From NCBI GenBank assembly GCA_022036555.1, contig CM039139.1:11608931-11672930 (forward strand): a DNA stretch of 64,000 nt. Reading direction: 5' to 3'. Positions 1-12,650 of this stretch are shown here, piece by piece. Source of the stretch: Microstegium vimineum (lineage: Eukaryota; Streptophyta; Magnoliopsida; Poales; Poaceae). The translations under genes and the position numbers were made by a program. The stretch's first letter is position 1. Each line of letters starts with the position of its first letter. The notes below the pieces were generated by a model, which saw only the letters and a list, made by a program, of their open reading frames with translations, was not told the DNA's origin and did not search any database.

Positions 1-2100
1 CTACTGTCTCTTTTCATGGGAATCATGTGATGCAACTGCTACTCTCACCAGAGCAGCAGTTCTTGAATTTCAAGAGGCCGGATGCAGTACGGAGTATATC
101 ATAAACCAAACACGCCAACTTACATGAACTGTGTATACAAGTGTGTGCTACCATAATCGATGGCACTAGTGCTCGCTCGATCTCACTACTCATCACTAGT
201 AAAAAAAAAAAAGCATGCCTTGTAGGACTAGTGTTGATCAGTGGCGATGCGTATCTTGTCCCCGTCCATCACGTTGACCTGTCCGAAACTAACTAGCTCG
301 GGAGGTGGCCACAGGACGTGTCTGCCTGCCTTTCTGTCTGTCTGTTTGTCTGAAAACTGAGAATGGCGGCAGCGAATCCTAACCTACTATAGGTGCCTAA
401 CCCACTGAAGCTCGGAGTCAATGGCACCACGTCCTCCTCGTGCCAGAAACTCAAGAACAGCCGCCGCCAACCATGGTGCTTGCAGTCGCAGCTCCCAACC
501 GAGTTACATAGTACGTGATGGCGGTCCGGTGCTCGTTGCCTGGCAATAATAGACACATTGTGATCCAGAGTATTATATTAGATACTAGTACTCCTTTAGT
601 GCCAGCAAACTAAAAAAAAATTGTAGTCTGGACGGCCAGATACCTTGACTAGTGAATGCCCTGAATGATACCCTCGGATTTCTGATCCGAGCAGAGAATG
701 GGGGTGCCAAAACCCAAAAGATTCGTGACTGTCTGTCCTGCCGAAACGGACAGAGAACGCGACTGGTGTCGCATGCAGAATGTTCAGAGGTCGCACGCAC
801 GAGACGCCGCTGCTGCAAAAAACCCAGCTGCGGTTGCGGCGTCACCGTTGCCTCCCATTCTCTGTCGTTGCGGCGTCGCTGTGCCTCCGCATCCCCATCC
901 GCTCCGCGTCCTGACACGCGGATCCGAAGCACTCCTCGGTGTCCTGTGCGGTGGCGTCCTCCGGTCACCAGTCTCGTCGTAGTGTGTGGACGTGTACAGC
1001 GCCGGCGCTCTCTTTCTCTCGGCGTCAACTCGATTCCTGTCCCTTGGCGGCGTGCGCGCCGCCGGGCACCATGGCGCGGTGCGGAGGAAGACACCGCCGA
1101 AGCGGCAGTTGGCCGCGGCCGGCCTGGACACTTACGTTTGGACTGTTGCTGCACGTCACCTTCTTCTTCCCTTGATTGTTTACCTACGCGTCTAATAAAT
1201 TTGGTTCTGATTAGCCTTATCATCGACTGACAAGACGGGGTACGGACTACGGAGGTTTGGGTGTGGAAGGAAACCTGGGCAAGTGACGTCGTCAGCGAAC
1301 GCGATTCGTCGCGTGGGTTGGGCTGGATTGGATCAGAGTAGTCTGTAGACACCACCCGCACCACAGATCGAGTTTTTGCTTGGAGGAAGGGTTAGCAAAG
1401 CACGGACAGGGGCTCAATCACCAGGTCGGTCGGAATTCGAAAACACTCCCTTTCTCGGCAGATGGATCGGTCCGCACGACGAGCGAGAGTACTCGCATCT
1501 ATCCGCATCCCCCCACGAATCCGGCAAAAGCGGATGAGCACGGCGCGCGCGGGTGACGCTGACGCGGACTCATGCTTGTTTGCAAGATCATCCGGGGCGA
1601 CGCCGACACGGACGGACGATGGCAGCGCCGTAGCACGGCACGGCTTTTAGCTAGCGTCCCTTGGAAGGCCGCGCGACAGGCATCTGACTCGCGATGAAAT
1701 GGGACGCCGAAAGGATAGGCCACATTCGTTGCGTCCTCGTGTTCTTCAGTGGGCATCGCTGAAAACACTGGTTCCTATAGAGTGCCGCTGCCGTTTAGGC
1801 ACCACCACTGCCCCCACCACGTACTGCTCTGTCTGATGAGGCCACGAGCGAACGAATGAATGGATGGACAGAGAAGAGAGAGAGAAAAAAGAAGAAGGCA
1901 TGGACAGATCAGTGAAGGCGACAGACAGACGAGATCGCTTTGGTGGCCATGTCGCACAAGGTATCAGAACGATATCTGAATCTGAAGGGGGAAAAAGAAG
2001 AAGATAACAACGTGTGTCATTGCAATTTGCACATATACATTACAGGCGTGATTACCTCCGTCCGTCGCTTTTACTACTAGTATATATTTATCTAGTTTTG
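1..2100. other. Left edge, no gene assigned
   Basis: No recognisable protein family is seen. A short CTGT-type simple repeat lies near 323-355. A GC-rich, CpG-rich block spans about 650-1450; it is open in several frames, which is what GC-rich non-coding or promoter DNA gives, so I do not call a gene. On the minus strand two short stretches look exon-like: one near 460-550 preceded by a CAG acceptor, and one near 244-290 ending at a stop. They cannot be linked or named. Confidence 0.3.
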
Positions 2101-3760
2101 GAGTGCACATAACCCTCTTGGGACGTACAAAACTGGTGTCACGCAAGCACAGCCAGTACTCGCGCCGTGCAAGAGATGCAGTCTTACTTCTTGTAGATAA
2201 GATCATAATAAGAAAGCAATGTGCGAGCATACACACCTATCGTCTAGCTATCTTGTCGCTGAAATATGGCAGAAATGCCACTGCTCCTGAAGCCGAATTC
2301 CACGATGATAAGGGCAACAGTGACACTCGTCAAACGCAATCTGCATTCGACGAAGCGCTTGAGATTCGAGCACAGATCATAGAGGACCACTGTGCCCAAG
2401 CAGACGAGTCAACACAGATTGCAACGATCAACGAAAGGAAACCACTCTTTTGTGACTTGGATCATTAATGGGTAGGCGCGAAAAGTAGCTGACTAAAACG
2501 GACACCATCGTGTGCCAACAACTCTCCATGACTCTATCCTCCACAGTGATTAGGGCTTGTTAGTAAAATATTAGTACTGGATTTTGGGAGAGGACATCCT
2601 TCCCTGTGACTGACGCCTGTCCTGTGCAATGTGCCTTCTGCAACTGCAAAAGATCAATGCGTCAACATCGGCATCTCCCGCGGCATCAGGACATGCTACA
2701 CATGCAACAAGACTGCCTGCCGCAGAAGCTATTCATTATGCCCTAGGTGGACCATGTGTATGTAGTAGTAGTAGGCCATTAGCAGTCGAGTACCACCAGC
2801 GATGTTAATAATATTGTCATTCACATCCAAACAACTTAGCTAAAACTCCAGCTAAAGTTTAACTAAGTTTAGTTACTTCAACCTAGCTAAAGCCAGCTAA
2901 AATTTAAATGAGTCTATTAGCTAACGCATCCAAAGACCCGGCTAAGTTTAGTTAATTAGTTGGAAGAACTTTTTTTTACCAAATAGTTAGAATAATTTTT
3001 AGCTGGCTAAAGTTTAACTTTAAAATTTTAATTAGCTAAATTTTAGTTAGGTACTTCCAAACAGCACCTAAGTACTAGTAAGTTGCACCAATTGTTCCAG
3101 ACACTAGTGGCTATGGGTCACGGACTTTCACTCCTTAGATAATGGATAACCGAAACAGATGACGATTTGCCAATCACCAAATATCAGATGAGCTGCACAT
3201 TATTATGAGACGACAAAGCCAGCGAAACAACTCGAGCGATACCAAGATCAGATCAGGCGTATTGTCTCAAAAAAAAAAAAGATCGGATCAGGGCATCAGG
3301 CGTAGCAGCAACCTAAGATATCCTTCTCCAGTTCCTATCTTGCAAACGCGATCAGAACAGTTGAGCCGCAGCATTCAGGGAGAACGGATTGTAATGTTCC
3401 GAGGTGACGTGATGTTCATCCAAACGACGACCAATGACTTCAGCAGTTCAAATCGCATGGATGTTATCTTATATGATCTATTCGATAACAAACTGTATTT
3501 AATACATCAACCGAAAATGCCTACAAGAGGTGTTAGACTCTGCTTAAGGTCTCACTGGCCAAGGCCAAAAAAAAAAAAAGTTCTACATCTCACATTGCAA
3601 CCTGAAAACTATTATCAACTCACCAAGGAACTAGCATTTCCAACTCCATGAACGTGAAACAAACAAAGAAAAAGCCGATGGATTGTACAAGCTATTTGAA
3701 GCAGGATACCATGTTTATAACTTCTGCAGGGCTTTGGGCTAACATGGAAACACGAAGATC
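2100..3760. other. Intergenic stretch with an AT-rich repeat
   Basis: This is the region downstream of the CPP1-like gene. Open stretches at 2103-2468 and 3205-3651 have no recognisable family and ordinary intergenic composition, so I leave them as chance. Several A-runs of about 10 to 13 bases are present. The only structured part is the AT-rich repeat at 2822-3070. Confidence 0.4.
2822..3070. repeat. AT-rich MITE-like repeat
   Basis: The block contains many copies, in both orientations, of the words TTAGCTAAA, AGCTAAAGTTTAACT and AAATTTTAGTTAG. It is bounded by TCCAAACA words at both sides. This self-complementary, AT-rich pattern is typical of grass MITEs. I cannot define a clean terminal inverted repeat or target duplication. 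Confidence 0.4.
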
Positions 3761-3762
3761 TC

Positions 3763-6700
3763 TTACTTCAAGAAGGTTGAAGATATGAAAAGGAGCACAT
3801 AAGTAACACACGCGGTGCTCACTTCCAAGTTTCTTGGACCGGGGAGTATAGGAGGAATTACAGATACCATCAAGAAGGTGCCAAGGAACCAGGAAGCAAA
3901 GAAAGAACCAAACCTGAAAGATCACATAAACCACATCGTCAGGAACCACCTAAAGCAGAATACAATATTACCAAAAAAAAAAAAAAAAAAATAAAGTTTT
4001 CTTTTAAACGAATCACCTAAAGCAATGTAACAAAGGTTAATATTCACAAATTAAGATGCCAAAGACTGCTTACTTTTTGTAAAAGAATACTAAAGCAAGC
4101 ACTGAGAATAGTGTATGTTAATCTCAGCTATAGCAGTTACAGTGAATTGACAGAAAATGTTGGTGGGCCCATTTACAAGATTATAATAAGCCCAAAATGA
4201 CCCAAACCAAACTAAACAAATTCTAGGAAATGCCAGCTACTGCAGTGTTCAATTACAAATATCTACCTACTAGGGCAATCTGGCTCACAGGATCTAGAAT
4301 TCCGTAATAAATACACCAGTCACTACCAACATATCAGTAGTGACATTTTTGTGGATTTTCAAAAGTTTCATTTCACAGAAGAGGTTCTCAAGGTACTACT
4401 ACCTAGTTATAAGAAGAAAATCTCGAAGCTATAGGAAAATTCCAGTCAACTATTGCGAGTTTGCGACAGAGGCAGAAGCATCAAGTTATCAACTGAAGTC
4501 AGCTAATACATTCAGTAAAGAAATGGTTCCTTCTTCGATTCAGATTGATCAGCCACTCAGCCGACAGAATATCCAAACAAATGCAAAGGCAGCACAACCA
4601 CTTTTCCTTGCCATGCACAGTACAACTGCAGTGACTACAGTAACGGGGTGTGGGTACGAGGACTGCAGTCATATTGACTAATCGAGTTGATTGACGTCAA
4701 TTGTGCCCAATTGGTCATTTTCTGTCAATTACATCCACAAGAATTTGCACACAACTTTTGTATGCTTATGCATCAGAAAACTGACATATTAATTCAAATA
4801 TGGACTGGCATTATTAGCATCAACAAGTTGACAGGCCTCCGCACACTACTGAGCAACTAGGCATGAGGTTGATCTATCGGTGAACACCAAGGAACAGTGG
4901 TGCTAGAAATAGCTTCTAACCAGGCCTGTGCTAGTGGACAGGAGCTGCATTACCATAATTTGGACCAAATTCTAGCGTTTTGGATCTAAACCTACAAATA
5001 TTTACAAAAGATAAACTTGGCTGGACCCATGCTGCAGCACACTCAGCATTGGCTCTCGCTCTGCCCCTGTGACACCATAAGTTATACCAGCAAAGAGATT
5101 GTGTGGAAGCATGAGCTGATAAGAACAGGTCCTCTTGAATATTCTGGTTAAGAAAACTTTCACAGAAAAGTTGTCAAGTCTGTGGTTTGCTCCAAGCTTG
5201 GCAAAGTTATAGTACTGTATTAGGAAAAAATGACCTATTTCCCACTCCATGGAGTGACCATTTAGAAGCTGAAATAACTGCTGCTGTGATTTATAGTTTC
5301 TACTCCATTCAGTAGCCTCTTAACTTCTATCACACAGCTAAAATCTTAACTTGTAAATTATCATAACAACGATATATCTGCAGGCCAACCTACAATGTTA
5401 AAATATATATGTTTACAATAATCTCTACTTCCAAACTAAAGTGCTAAGTTGTTAAGTCCAAGCTCTACCATTGACCACTGCAATACAGTCACAGGAACAT
5501 AAATACATCTCCCAGCATATTTTGAAATAACAGACCTATCAGTCGAAGAAGTTCATGACTACCAGATAAGGATTAGATAAGGAGATCATCTATTTTGCAT
5601 TTGCTAGCTTGCCGGATATGAGAAAATTCAAAATAGTTGTGAGAAAATATGCACCACCAAATATCTGGCTTGTACAGCCTGAAAACAGTGGCAGACAAAC
5701 CATTGTCACCACAGCAGACGTACTTAGCACTGCTGCCAGGAGCTAAGAAATAGTCTTCTGGTGGGATGTCCTACTGTACTAGAATTGTAGGTTAGGTTGT
5801 CAGGCTCAAGTACCATAATTTGATTTATTGATGAAAAACAAACCTTTCGCAATGGGAAGAAAATGCTACAGACTAAAAATGGTGGCACCATATCTAATAT
5901 ACAGAGTAAATGAATCCAAAACAAATGCAATTGTACTAAGAGCAAATCATAGGCCAATGCATATGTATACTTATAATAAACTAAAATCCTACAATAAGAA
6001 GAAAGCATACCCATAAAAGAATGCTCGCCATCCACTTTTGACCCTCTGATAAATGAAATAGATATTTGCTGCACAAGAGATGGCCACCTGGAGGGTTGGT
6101 CCTTCTTCAGTAGGGAAAGCAAAGGTAAGCACTCCAAGCAAGATAAAAGCAATAGCTGTCTGCCATATGACTTTGCTACGTGGTGTTTGAAATCTGCCTT
6201 CAATAGCCTTCACTGCACGTGACTGACTAAGATCCCTAAATTTTTTCCTGAAATTCCATTTTGGTTTTTTCCTATCAAAGAAACTCTGCATGATAATCCT
6301 ATCATGGGCAGACTCAATTGCATCAACACTTGGCTTGTGTCCTGCATACTTGCTTATCAGATAGTTCCTAGCAGCTCGAATTTCTTCTTCTGATGCTTCC
6401 CTGCTGATTCCAATACGCTGATATGGATCCTTAACTTGGATTCTGGGAAAGATAGCTGAAATAAAATCAAGCAGTCAAAACTCAAAAAGGATGCTCAAGG
6501 ATTATCATACAGAAGAATTGTTACAAACAACAAAATCAAAAGGTCAGTCACATGTACATGTAATCTATAAAACAAGGTTGGGACAGAAACAGGTGATACT
6601 GATTACCAAAGTTAGTTGTTCCCTACAGGCCTACATACATGGATGTCAAATACGATGCACATGACAATGACAGCATTTAATGTTTATGTAAGATGAATTA

Positions 6701-7206
6701 TTCTGGAGAACAAGTTGCTACTTTGATGTTCCTTAGAAAGCCTTACCTCAGGTCTATTGAAATTCAATATGAAAAAAGTGACAAACAATCTCAAGTATAC
6801 ATAAACTAATTATGTAAGACTCTCTTGTCATACATGTGGGTACCAAATACTCACGAGTTGAAGAATCAGCCATATCCCCAAACGATGCAGTTGCCAGTGG
6901 TGTGATTCTGGCATTTCTTGGTGCATAACAGAAAGAAGTGATGTACTTCGAGTATCTGCATTGAAGGATTTGGATGAGAAATTGTATTTCTCAATCACGG
7001 CAGTAATTAGACGAAAGCTTTGAGGTTGAGTCGCAAGAAGTGTAAGAAACCTAACCTATCCACATTGATGAAGATTTTGTTCTTTTCCTTGCATCCCTGT
7101 TGAAACTCAACGAAGAAACAAGCCCTAAGGGTGCACTTGATACCCTTGAAGTAACTGGACGTCGTAAGGTTCTTGAGGGATCGGTTGCTAGACCATGACC
7201 CAACAT
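3763..7206 (-). CDS. CPP1: CPP1/CDF1-type chloroplast J-like membrane protein
   Basis: Family role: CPP1 (chaperone-like protein of POR1) is a chloroplast membrane protein that stabilises protochlorophyllide oxidoreductase during greening. Exons on the minus strand are 7206-7056, 6955-6855, 6455-6011 and 3913-3763 (TAA at 3765-3763); splice sites are GT-AG. The third exon encodes a J-like domain beginning PYQRIGISREASEEEIRAAR and lacking the HPD motif, as in this family, followed by hydrophobic segments (QTAIAFILLGVLTFAF; QVAISCAANIYFIYQ). The last exon adds two more (FASWFLGTFLMVSVIPPIL; TYVLLFISSTFL). The ATG at 7206 follows an in-frame stop and opens a basic, serine-rich transit-like peptide. 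However, exon 1 read from that ATG is one base out of phase with exon 2 if the good donor at 7055 is used. Exons 2 to 4 are sure; the N-terminus is not. The third intron is 2.1 kb. Confidence 0.83.
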
Positions 7207-7614
7207 CTCTAGCAATATTTAAATATTTGAGACCCAAATTGCTCTCCCTACGGCCTACGAAGCAAAACAACACTATATCAAAAACAGGTAAACAAGAAAT
7301 AAAAATGGAAAACGCCACTGGGAAAAAAAATGAATTATCTATGGTCTATTTCTATGTGGTCAAATGCCCATGCCAAGGTTCCAAAAGGCGGGCACTAAGC
7401 ACAAGCTTCAGCGCTAAGCGGCGCTCCCAAAGCTGCGCGACCCCTTGGTGGAGCAGCGGCTGCTGGCTCCGCTGCCCGTCGGCCGCGCGCGGTTCGCAGG
7501 GCAGCCGCAGGGGCCGGGCCCGGGCGCCGTCGACGGTCCAGAGGAGGCGGGAGTGGAGAGGGAGGTGCGTACGCAGGGTCGCCGGCCGGTGTGCGGAAGA
7601 CGGAGGCGAGGGCG

Positions 7615-7645
<31 letters not shown>

Positions 7646-7810
7646 GGGAGCCGCTGACGCCGCCGCCGAGCCTGGGACTGCCCGCCGTCGCCTCGAGCCG
7701 AGCCTGAGCGCCGGCTCCGTCGCCTGGGAAGAAGACAAAGAAACGGCGGTGGATGACCGGATGTGGCGGATGCGCAGCAGCGTCAGGGTAAAGAAACGTA
7801 TGGATGCGAC
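7206..7810 (-). promoter_or_regulatory. GC-rich 5' leader/promoter of the CPP1-like gene
   Basis: Upstream of the probable ATG the minus strand has an acceptor-like TTCGTAG at 7255-7261, then an AT-rich stretch, then a GC-rich block at 7380-7800 that resembles the first non-coding exon and core promoter of a grass gene. It contains a 26-base poly-G run at 7618-7643. A proline-rich open frame over that run comes from the homopolymer and is not taken as coding. Confidence 0.35.
7618..7643. repeat. Poly-G homopolymer (26 bases)
   Basis: An uninterrupted run of G within the GC-rich upstream block of the CPP1-like gene. Such runs are unstable and often miscounted in assemblies. Confidence 0.9.
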
Positions 7811-9685
7811 GAGACGTGGGCTTGGGCTGAATTAATGGGCTTTTAGATATACCACTAAATAGAAGTTCATACCATTTTATTTCTTTTTAATTTTTTTTAT
7901 CTTTTTCTTTTAATATCCTTTGGCAATCAGCACACATATCATCTGTATCTATATGTACATTAACGCATTTTCTGCATTTTTTTATTTTAACATCTTTTGA
8001 CAATAAACACACAATATGTATCATCTATATCTATATGTGCATTAACATATTTTTCTGCAATTTTGTGAAGCCACATCAACCTCTATTATCTTCTATTGAT
8101 CCCTATGTATTTATAATTAAATTCCTTGCTCCACCAAAGAACACCTGATTTTAAATTTTAAAATTGAACTAACGTTTATTGAGTTTCCTAGTCTCCTATC
8201 ACGGTTCTCCTAAAAATCGGACAAATAGCTTCAGAGGGTTGAGGATGAAAAATAGAGACAATTTTCATTGATACCTGATTTCTATCATAACAGTAGTTAA
8301 CTCACTACTTACCGTCAACTCCCACCACTACGACTTAGTTGTCACCATTACCTATCTTGACTAATGGATATGTGGTTCTAGTAAGCAAACGGATAAGGCG
8401 ATGTACTAGTGTTTTTTTTTTCTCAAATAAAAATACTATCCCGTATTATTTTGTGATGGATATGTGGTTCTAGTAAGCAAACGGATAAGGCGATGTACTA
8501 GTGTTTTTTTTTCTCAAATAAAAATACTATCCCGTATTATTTTGTGATATCATATCATAAGGCGATGTACTCTTCAGTGTTATTAATCAAATCATTATAT
8601 TGTCTCAAAGAGCAAATTCGAGAGGGGTGAAATTCACTTGTCTACTCTGTTCGGCATAAGCCGACTGATTTTGACTGATTGAATAGTTTTCTGTGAGAGA
8701 ATAAACTGAAACAAGTTAAAACAAGTTGGAAGTAGTTCTAGCGAATAGAGTTATGTGTGAACTGTGTCATTAAATCAATTTTAATATGTCCTGCTATCCA
8801 CGCACAAACACCAAATTCTACATTAACCCAGATTCAGGGGAGTCGTCCAAAGCACGTGCGGCAAGGCTGCGCCCTTTAAGACAATATAATTACTTTCACT
8901 AATAAACTCATGTGTTAAGTTTGAATTTCTACAAGAGGGCTTTACATTTTAGAGTACTTTATTTTTTTAAAAATATCAAAAGCTCTAATACAAGGTGGGT
9001 TAAATTTAGAGATAATCACTAATGAACTCATGTGTTAAGAAGTTTGAATTTCTACAAGAGGGCTTTACCTTTAAGGGAGCAGCTAAACTACGGCCGACCG
9101 TAATATAAGCTATTGCACGGCCTTACCTTTTTTAGTAAAAAGTACAGTTATTATATTCTTTTTTGGCAATGATGCTAGTCATGTTGGTTGCGGATGAAAG
9201 AAACTTTTTCACATCGTATGTATCCAAGTGACTTGCACTGACACATGCCTAGACCACAGTTATTATGGCGATAAAGCAAATCACGTCCAAACAAATGCTT
9301 TTAGGTACTACAGGTGTAAATATATATTTTGCAATATTTCACAAAAAAATGGGCACATGCAGTAAGCTTTTTTCTAAGTTTAATTTAAATTGTCATCCCA
9401 TCGGTGAAGAACACATTTACATCTGTTGTCCTGTTGTTTTCTAAAGCACAAAATATCTAAGTTCCTAGGAGACATATTTGCGCAGCTTCGTTGTCCATGG
9501 TTTGTAGCTTGCTCCTTTGTACATGGCCTGCATCTAGCAAGTTAAAACAAAGATGACATGTGTCAATTTGTTGCCTACATGTCATGATATAGCAACTCAC
9601 ATTTCATTACTTTGCATGCAAGGAACCATCTTAATGAGCTACCTTCAGATCTGCAACAAAAGGCTAAATTGCATATGTAGGAGCT
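7811..9685. other. AT-rich intergenic DNA with local duplications
   Basis: No gene is seen. The stretch holds a 92 bp tandem duplication (8365-8548) and a second direct repeat of about 55 bp, around 8896-8950 and 9018-9072, sharing the phrase CTCATGTGTTAAG followed by TTGAATTTCTACAAGAGGGC. The rest is AT-rich and unstructured. Confidence 0.5.
8365..8548. repeat. 92 bp tandem duplication
   Basis: Two adjacent copies start at 8365 and 8457, each beginning TGGATATGTGGTTCTAGTAA and ending TATTATTTTGTGA. They appear identical apart from the length of an internal T-run, so the duplication is recent. Confidence 0.9.
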
Positions 9686-9810
9686 CATTGTTGCCTAACA
9701 AATTACACTTAAATTGACTAACAAATGACACTTAAATTGTCTATTTTGACTAGGCTATTCTATTGTCTATTTTGTTAGACAATTTAAGTGTCATTCATTA
9801 GGCAACAATG
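9686..9810. repeat. Inverted repeat (palindromic pair)
   Basis: The left arm starts CATTGTTGCCTAAC and the right arm ends TTAGGCAACAATG, with AATTTAAGTGTCATT and its complement inside both arms. The spacer is about 30 bases. It could fold as one long hairpin or be a solo MITE sharing ends with the larger element. Confidence 0.8.
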
Positions 9811-11201
9811 TATTTCTAAATAGGCAATTTATATATTTCTAAATAGGCAATATATGTATTATGAAAAATCAAGTATAGTATTTGTGTTTATTTGTAAAAG
9901 CGAAACACAGGCAGTAATTACCTTATTGGTGAGGAGCAAAAGCCGAACGCTGAACCACCTACATATGATGTTCTCACTCATGTCAGTGGATCTCCATGTC
10001 TGTTGGAGTTTGGCATTGAAGCTGTGCATGAGTTTCCTGAAATACGTTGAGGATAACCATGCAACAATGCATGAGTGTGTTGAGTCAATGAATCTAGTGA
10101 CATCCAAGGTAGGCACACAAGAGGTGTCTGATGGAACACGTACTGAGGGAAGAGCAACATCACTGGCAGAGGATGAAACTTTCCTCTACACTTCCAAGTT
10201 GTCAGAGTGTGCTTCTTTAAAGTATTCAATGAAGTATCTCTTGTGGATGTGATTTGGGATGAGGAATTGCAGCACAGTCCCAACTCACAGGGCTTATTGA
10301 CACAATTAGTAGATGACCAGGAGTATTTGAATGTAGAGACCATGATTCTGGTTGCTGGTCCACTTGTTGGCCCGGGTGATATCACTTGGAGATGGATCAT
10401 TAATGTCCCTACAGCACAACACGACTAACACAGACCAAATGTTTAGTGAAAATACTAGTCAGGTTGTGTGGGATGAGGAGAGACTGTACATATTGCACTC
10501 ACATGGTGATTATTTGCAGCAGGACTATATCAGTTTGTTGGTGCAAACAGTGTATTAAAAATTCCAATATGTAATTGCACTAAGCTTTATCTTGTGCTAC
10601 TTGGACAAGAGATTTGGGGAACTCTAAATTCTATAACTTCAGTGATGGTGAAACTGAGGTTGACTTTTCCATGGGATAATAATTAGGTTGAGGTTGAGGT
10701 TGAATTCTATATGTGGACGAAGTGGAAAGTAAGGTATAGTGCAGGTAGCTATAGCCAAAGCAGGGCATAAACGAAACTGAGACTTTATGTGCTAACATCG
10801 CCACTATATGACGTTTTTTTTAATCCCAAAATCCAAATAAACATGATTAGCACCACAATCTGCTCCTCGGTTGAGACGGGAAAAAAACAAAAGCTCATGC
10901 TTGCACAGATGGACACCACAAGATGCCACTTCTGCGGTTTGGCACGTTCAGCAGCCGCATAAGCTTCAGGGGCCAGGATGAACAACAACGTTGTCGTTGT
11001 CCACCCCTCTCATCGGTGCGCGATAAGGAAAACGATGCAACATGCAAGTGTCGCGATAGAGGCGTGCCCAGAGCAAACGAGCTCACTTCCAACACACTCA
11101 GGCATTGTTGCATGGTGAAACTGAGGTTGCAACCCACAGCCCCACCTAATATCAGTTGTATTATCTTAGACAATTTAAGTTTCATTGGTTAGGCAACATT
11201 G
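9686..11201. mobile_element. TIR-bounded element of 1.5 kb
   Basis: The left end begins CATTGTTGCCTAACAAATTA and the right end at 11201 is its near reverse complement (TTAGGCAACATTG). Both are followed inward by the ACTTAAATTG word or its complement. A second inverted copy of the left terminus lies at 9773-9810, making a local palindrome at 9686-9810, and the flanks of the 9810 and 11201 ends share TTTCTAA.TAGGC. Inside, open stretches (9854-10252, 10207-10558 plus; 10785-11185 minus) resemble degraded coding sequence, but I recognise no transposase. The superfamily is undetermined and no target duplication was identified. Confidence 0.45.
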
Positions 11202-12650
11202 TCTTTCTAAGTAGGCGATTTATGAATTCTGAAAAAGCAAGTCTAGTGTACTACACCAGCAGAGGGTGAGTATAACTTGATAAATAAATTTTACATACCT
11301 TATGCCATAGGTGAGCTTTCATAGGAAATCCCAACATGGTGTAGTTTCGATTCATACATCGGATTTGCTCACATTGTTCAAGTAACAAGAAACTGTCAGC
11401 AAAAAAGCAAATTCATTCAATACATGAAAAATTGAAAAACACTAGTTAGAATATTTCTTTAAGACTAACATTGTACAGTTAACAGTCCACAGAATAATCA
11501 AGGTTGCTAAACCCATGATGAGAAACGAAGACCAAGTTGCTTGCTATCAAGTAGAAAATGATGAGTACCAAAAAAGAAGATATTAATATGCATCGAGATT
11601 GGATCAGATCGTTTTCTGCAACTCATGGGACCTGCTCAACTGTGCTTTTGAATCAGGTACAACAGTTGCTACTACTTATTTTCTACTACAAAGAATAGTA
11701 ATTGTAGGCAGGCAGCTGCAACGCTTGCTGCATAGAAGCAGTTTTGATAAATCTGACATATACATAACAGAGGCACATAAGGGAACTAAGTGCATATCTG
11801 CTTTCCCTAATACATCATCTATGTTCCTCACATGATTCATCTTTCTAAAAAAATACCACAAGCCCTCAGTATCCCTCTATGTAAGGAAACCCCTCAGTAT
11901 TTGATTTGGAGGCTCCATATTTCCAAACATACTAGTAGGATTCAAACCATACTAACTATGTCGACAAAAGGTCAACCTGAATCCATTAACTACTCAATGG
12001 AGATTCATAAATCACAACTAGAACTACTAAGCTTAGTGGTTATTTTATCCATTTTATAGGAGGCATCAGAAGGTATCTCGAATCACTTATTAACAAGAAT
12101 GCTAATTCAAATCTCACTCAATAATTTTATGTAAAATTTAGTTATGAAAATTTATATTTTACAGAGTAATTCAACCATAGAATGAGTATAAAATCTTTGA
12201 TGCTAGCCATCCCCTAAAATGACTACCTTATATCTCATCAAGTTCAAGCAGCAGCAGGTGCAACCTCAACACTGGACTTCTTGCTTGACTTGGCCATAAT
12301 GCCTCAGCTAAGCTCTAAAGAAAAGAAATGGGGGCACTAATTTCAGAATAATAAGGCACATAACAGCAACAATATATATGAATATGGCCATCCTAACAGA
12401 GGCCGTAGCCAGGATCCGGACAAAGGGGGGGGGGGGGGGGGGGGGCGGACCCGCCAAGGCATCATCATGGCTCCATGCCTTGATGCCTTCATAGGCCTCG
12501 ACACTGTGTATCAACATGACAAAATAACATAGCATAAGTCTACTAACATAAAAGAAAGTACTTTAATACATCTCCACAAATTTTGTTACATCTCCACTAA
12601 CCTAATTCTACATAAATTCTGGTTCAGCTAGAGAGGGAATAGAAGTACCT
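11202..12650. other. Intergenic DNA without an assigned gene
   Basis: No gene is called. A minus-strand mini-frame of 17 codons at 12297-12247 (starting MAKSSKKSSVEV) could be the truncated start of a lysine-rich protein, but it ends at once in a stop. A 21-base poly-G run at 12425-12445 lies in a context (GTAGCCAGGATCC upstream) that resembles degraded ends of hAT-like elements. Otherwise nothing is seen. Confidence 0.35.
12425..12445. repeat. Poly-G homopolymer (21 bases)
   Basis: An uninterrupted G-run within decayed transposon-like sequence. Confidence 0.9.

Noticed and set aside
585..1364. Long minus-strand open frame (259 codons) overlapping several plus-strand frames
   Set aside because: The GC-rich block is open in many frames on both strands, the translation is Arg/Thr/Ser-rich and low in complexity, and no family is recognised.
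7352..7738. Proline-rich minus-strand frame upstream of the CPP1-like gene
   Set aside because: The proline run is just the poly-G tract read in reverse; there is no support for coding.
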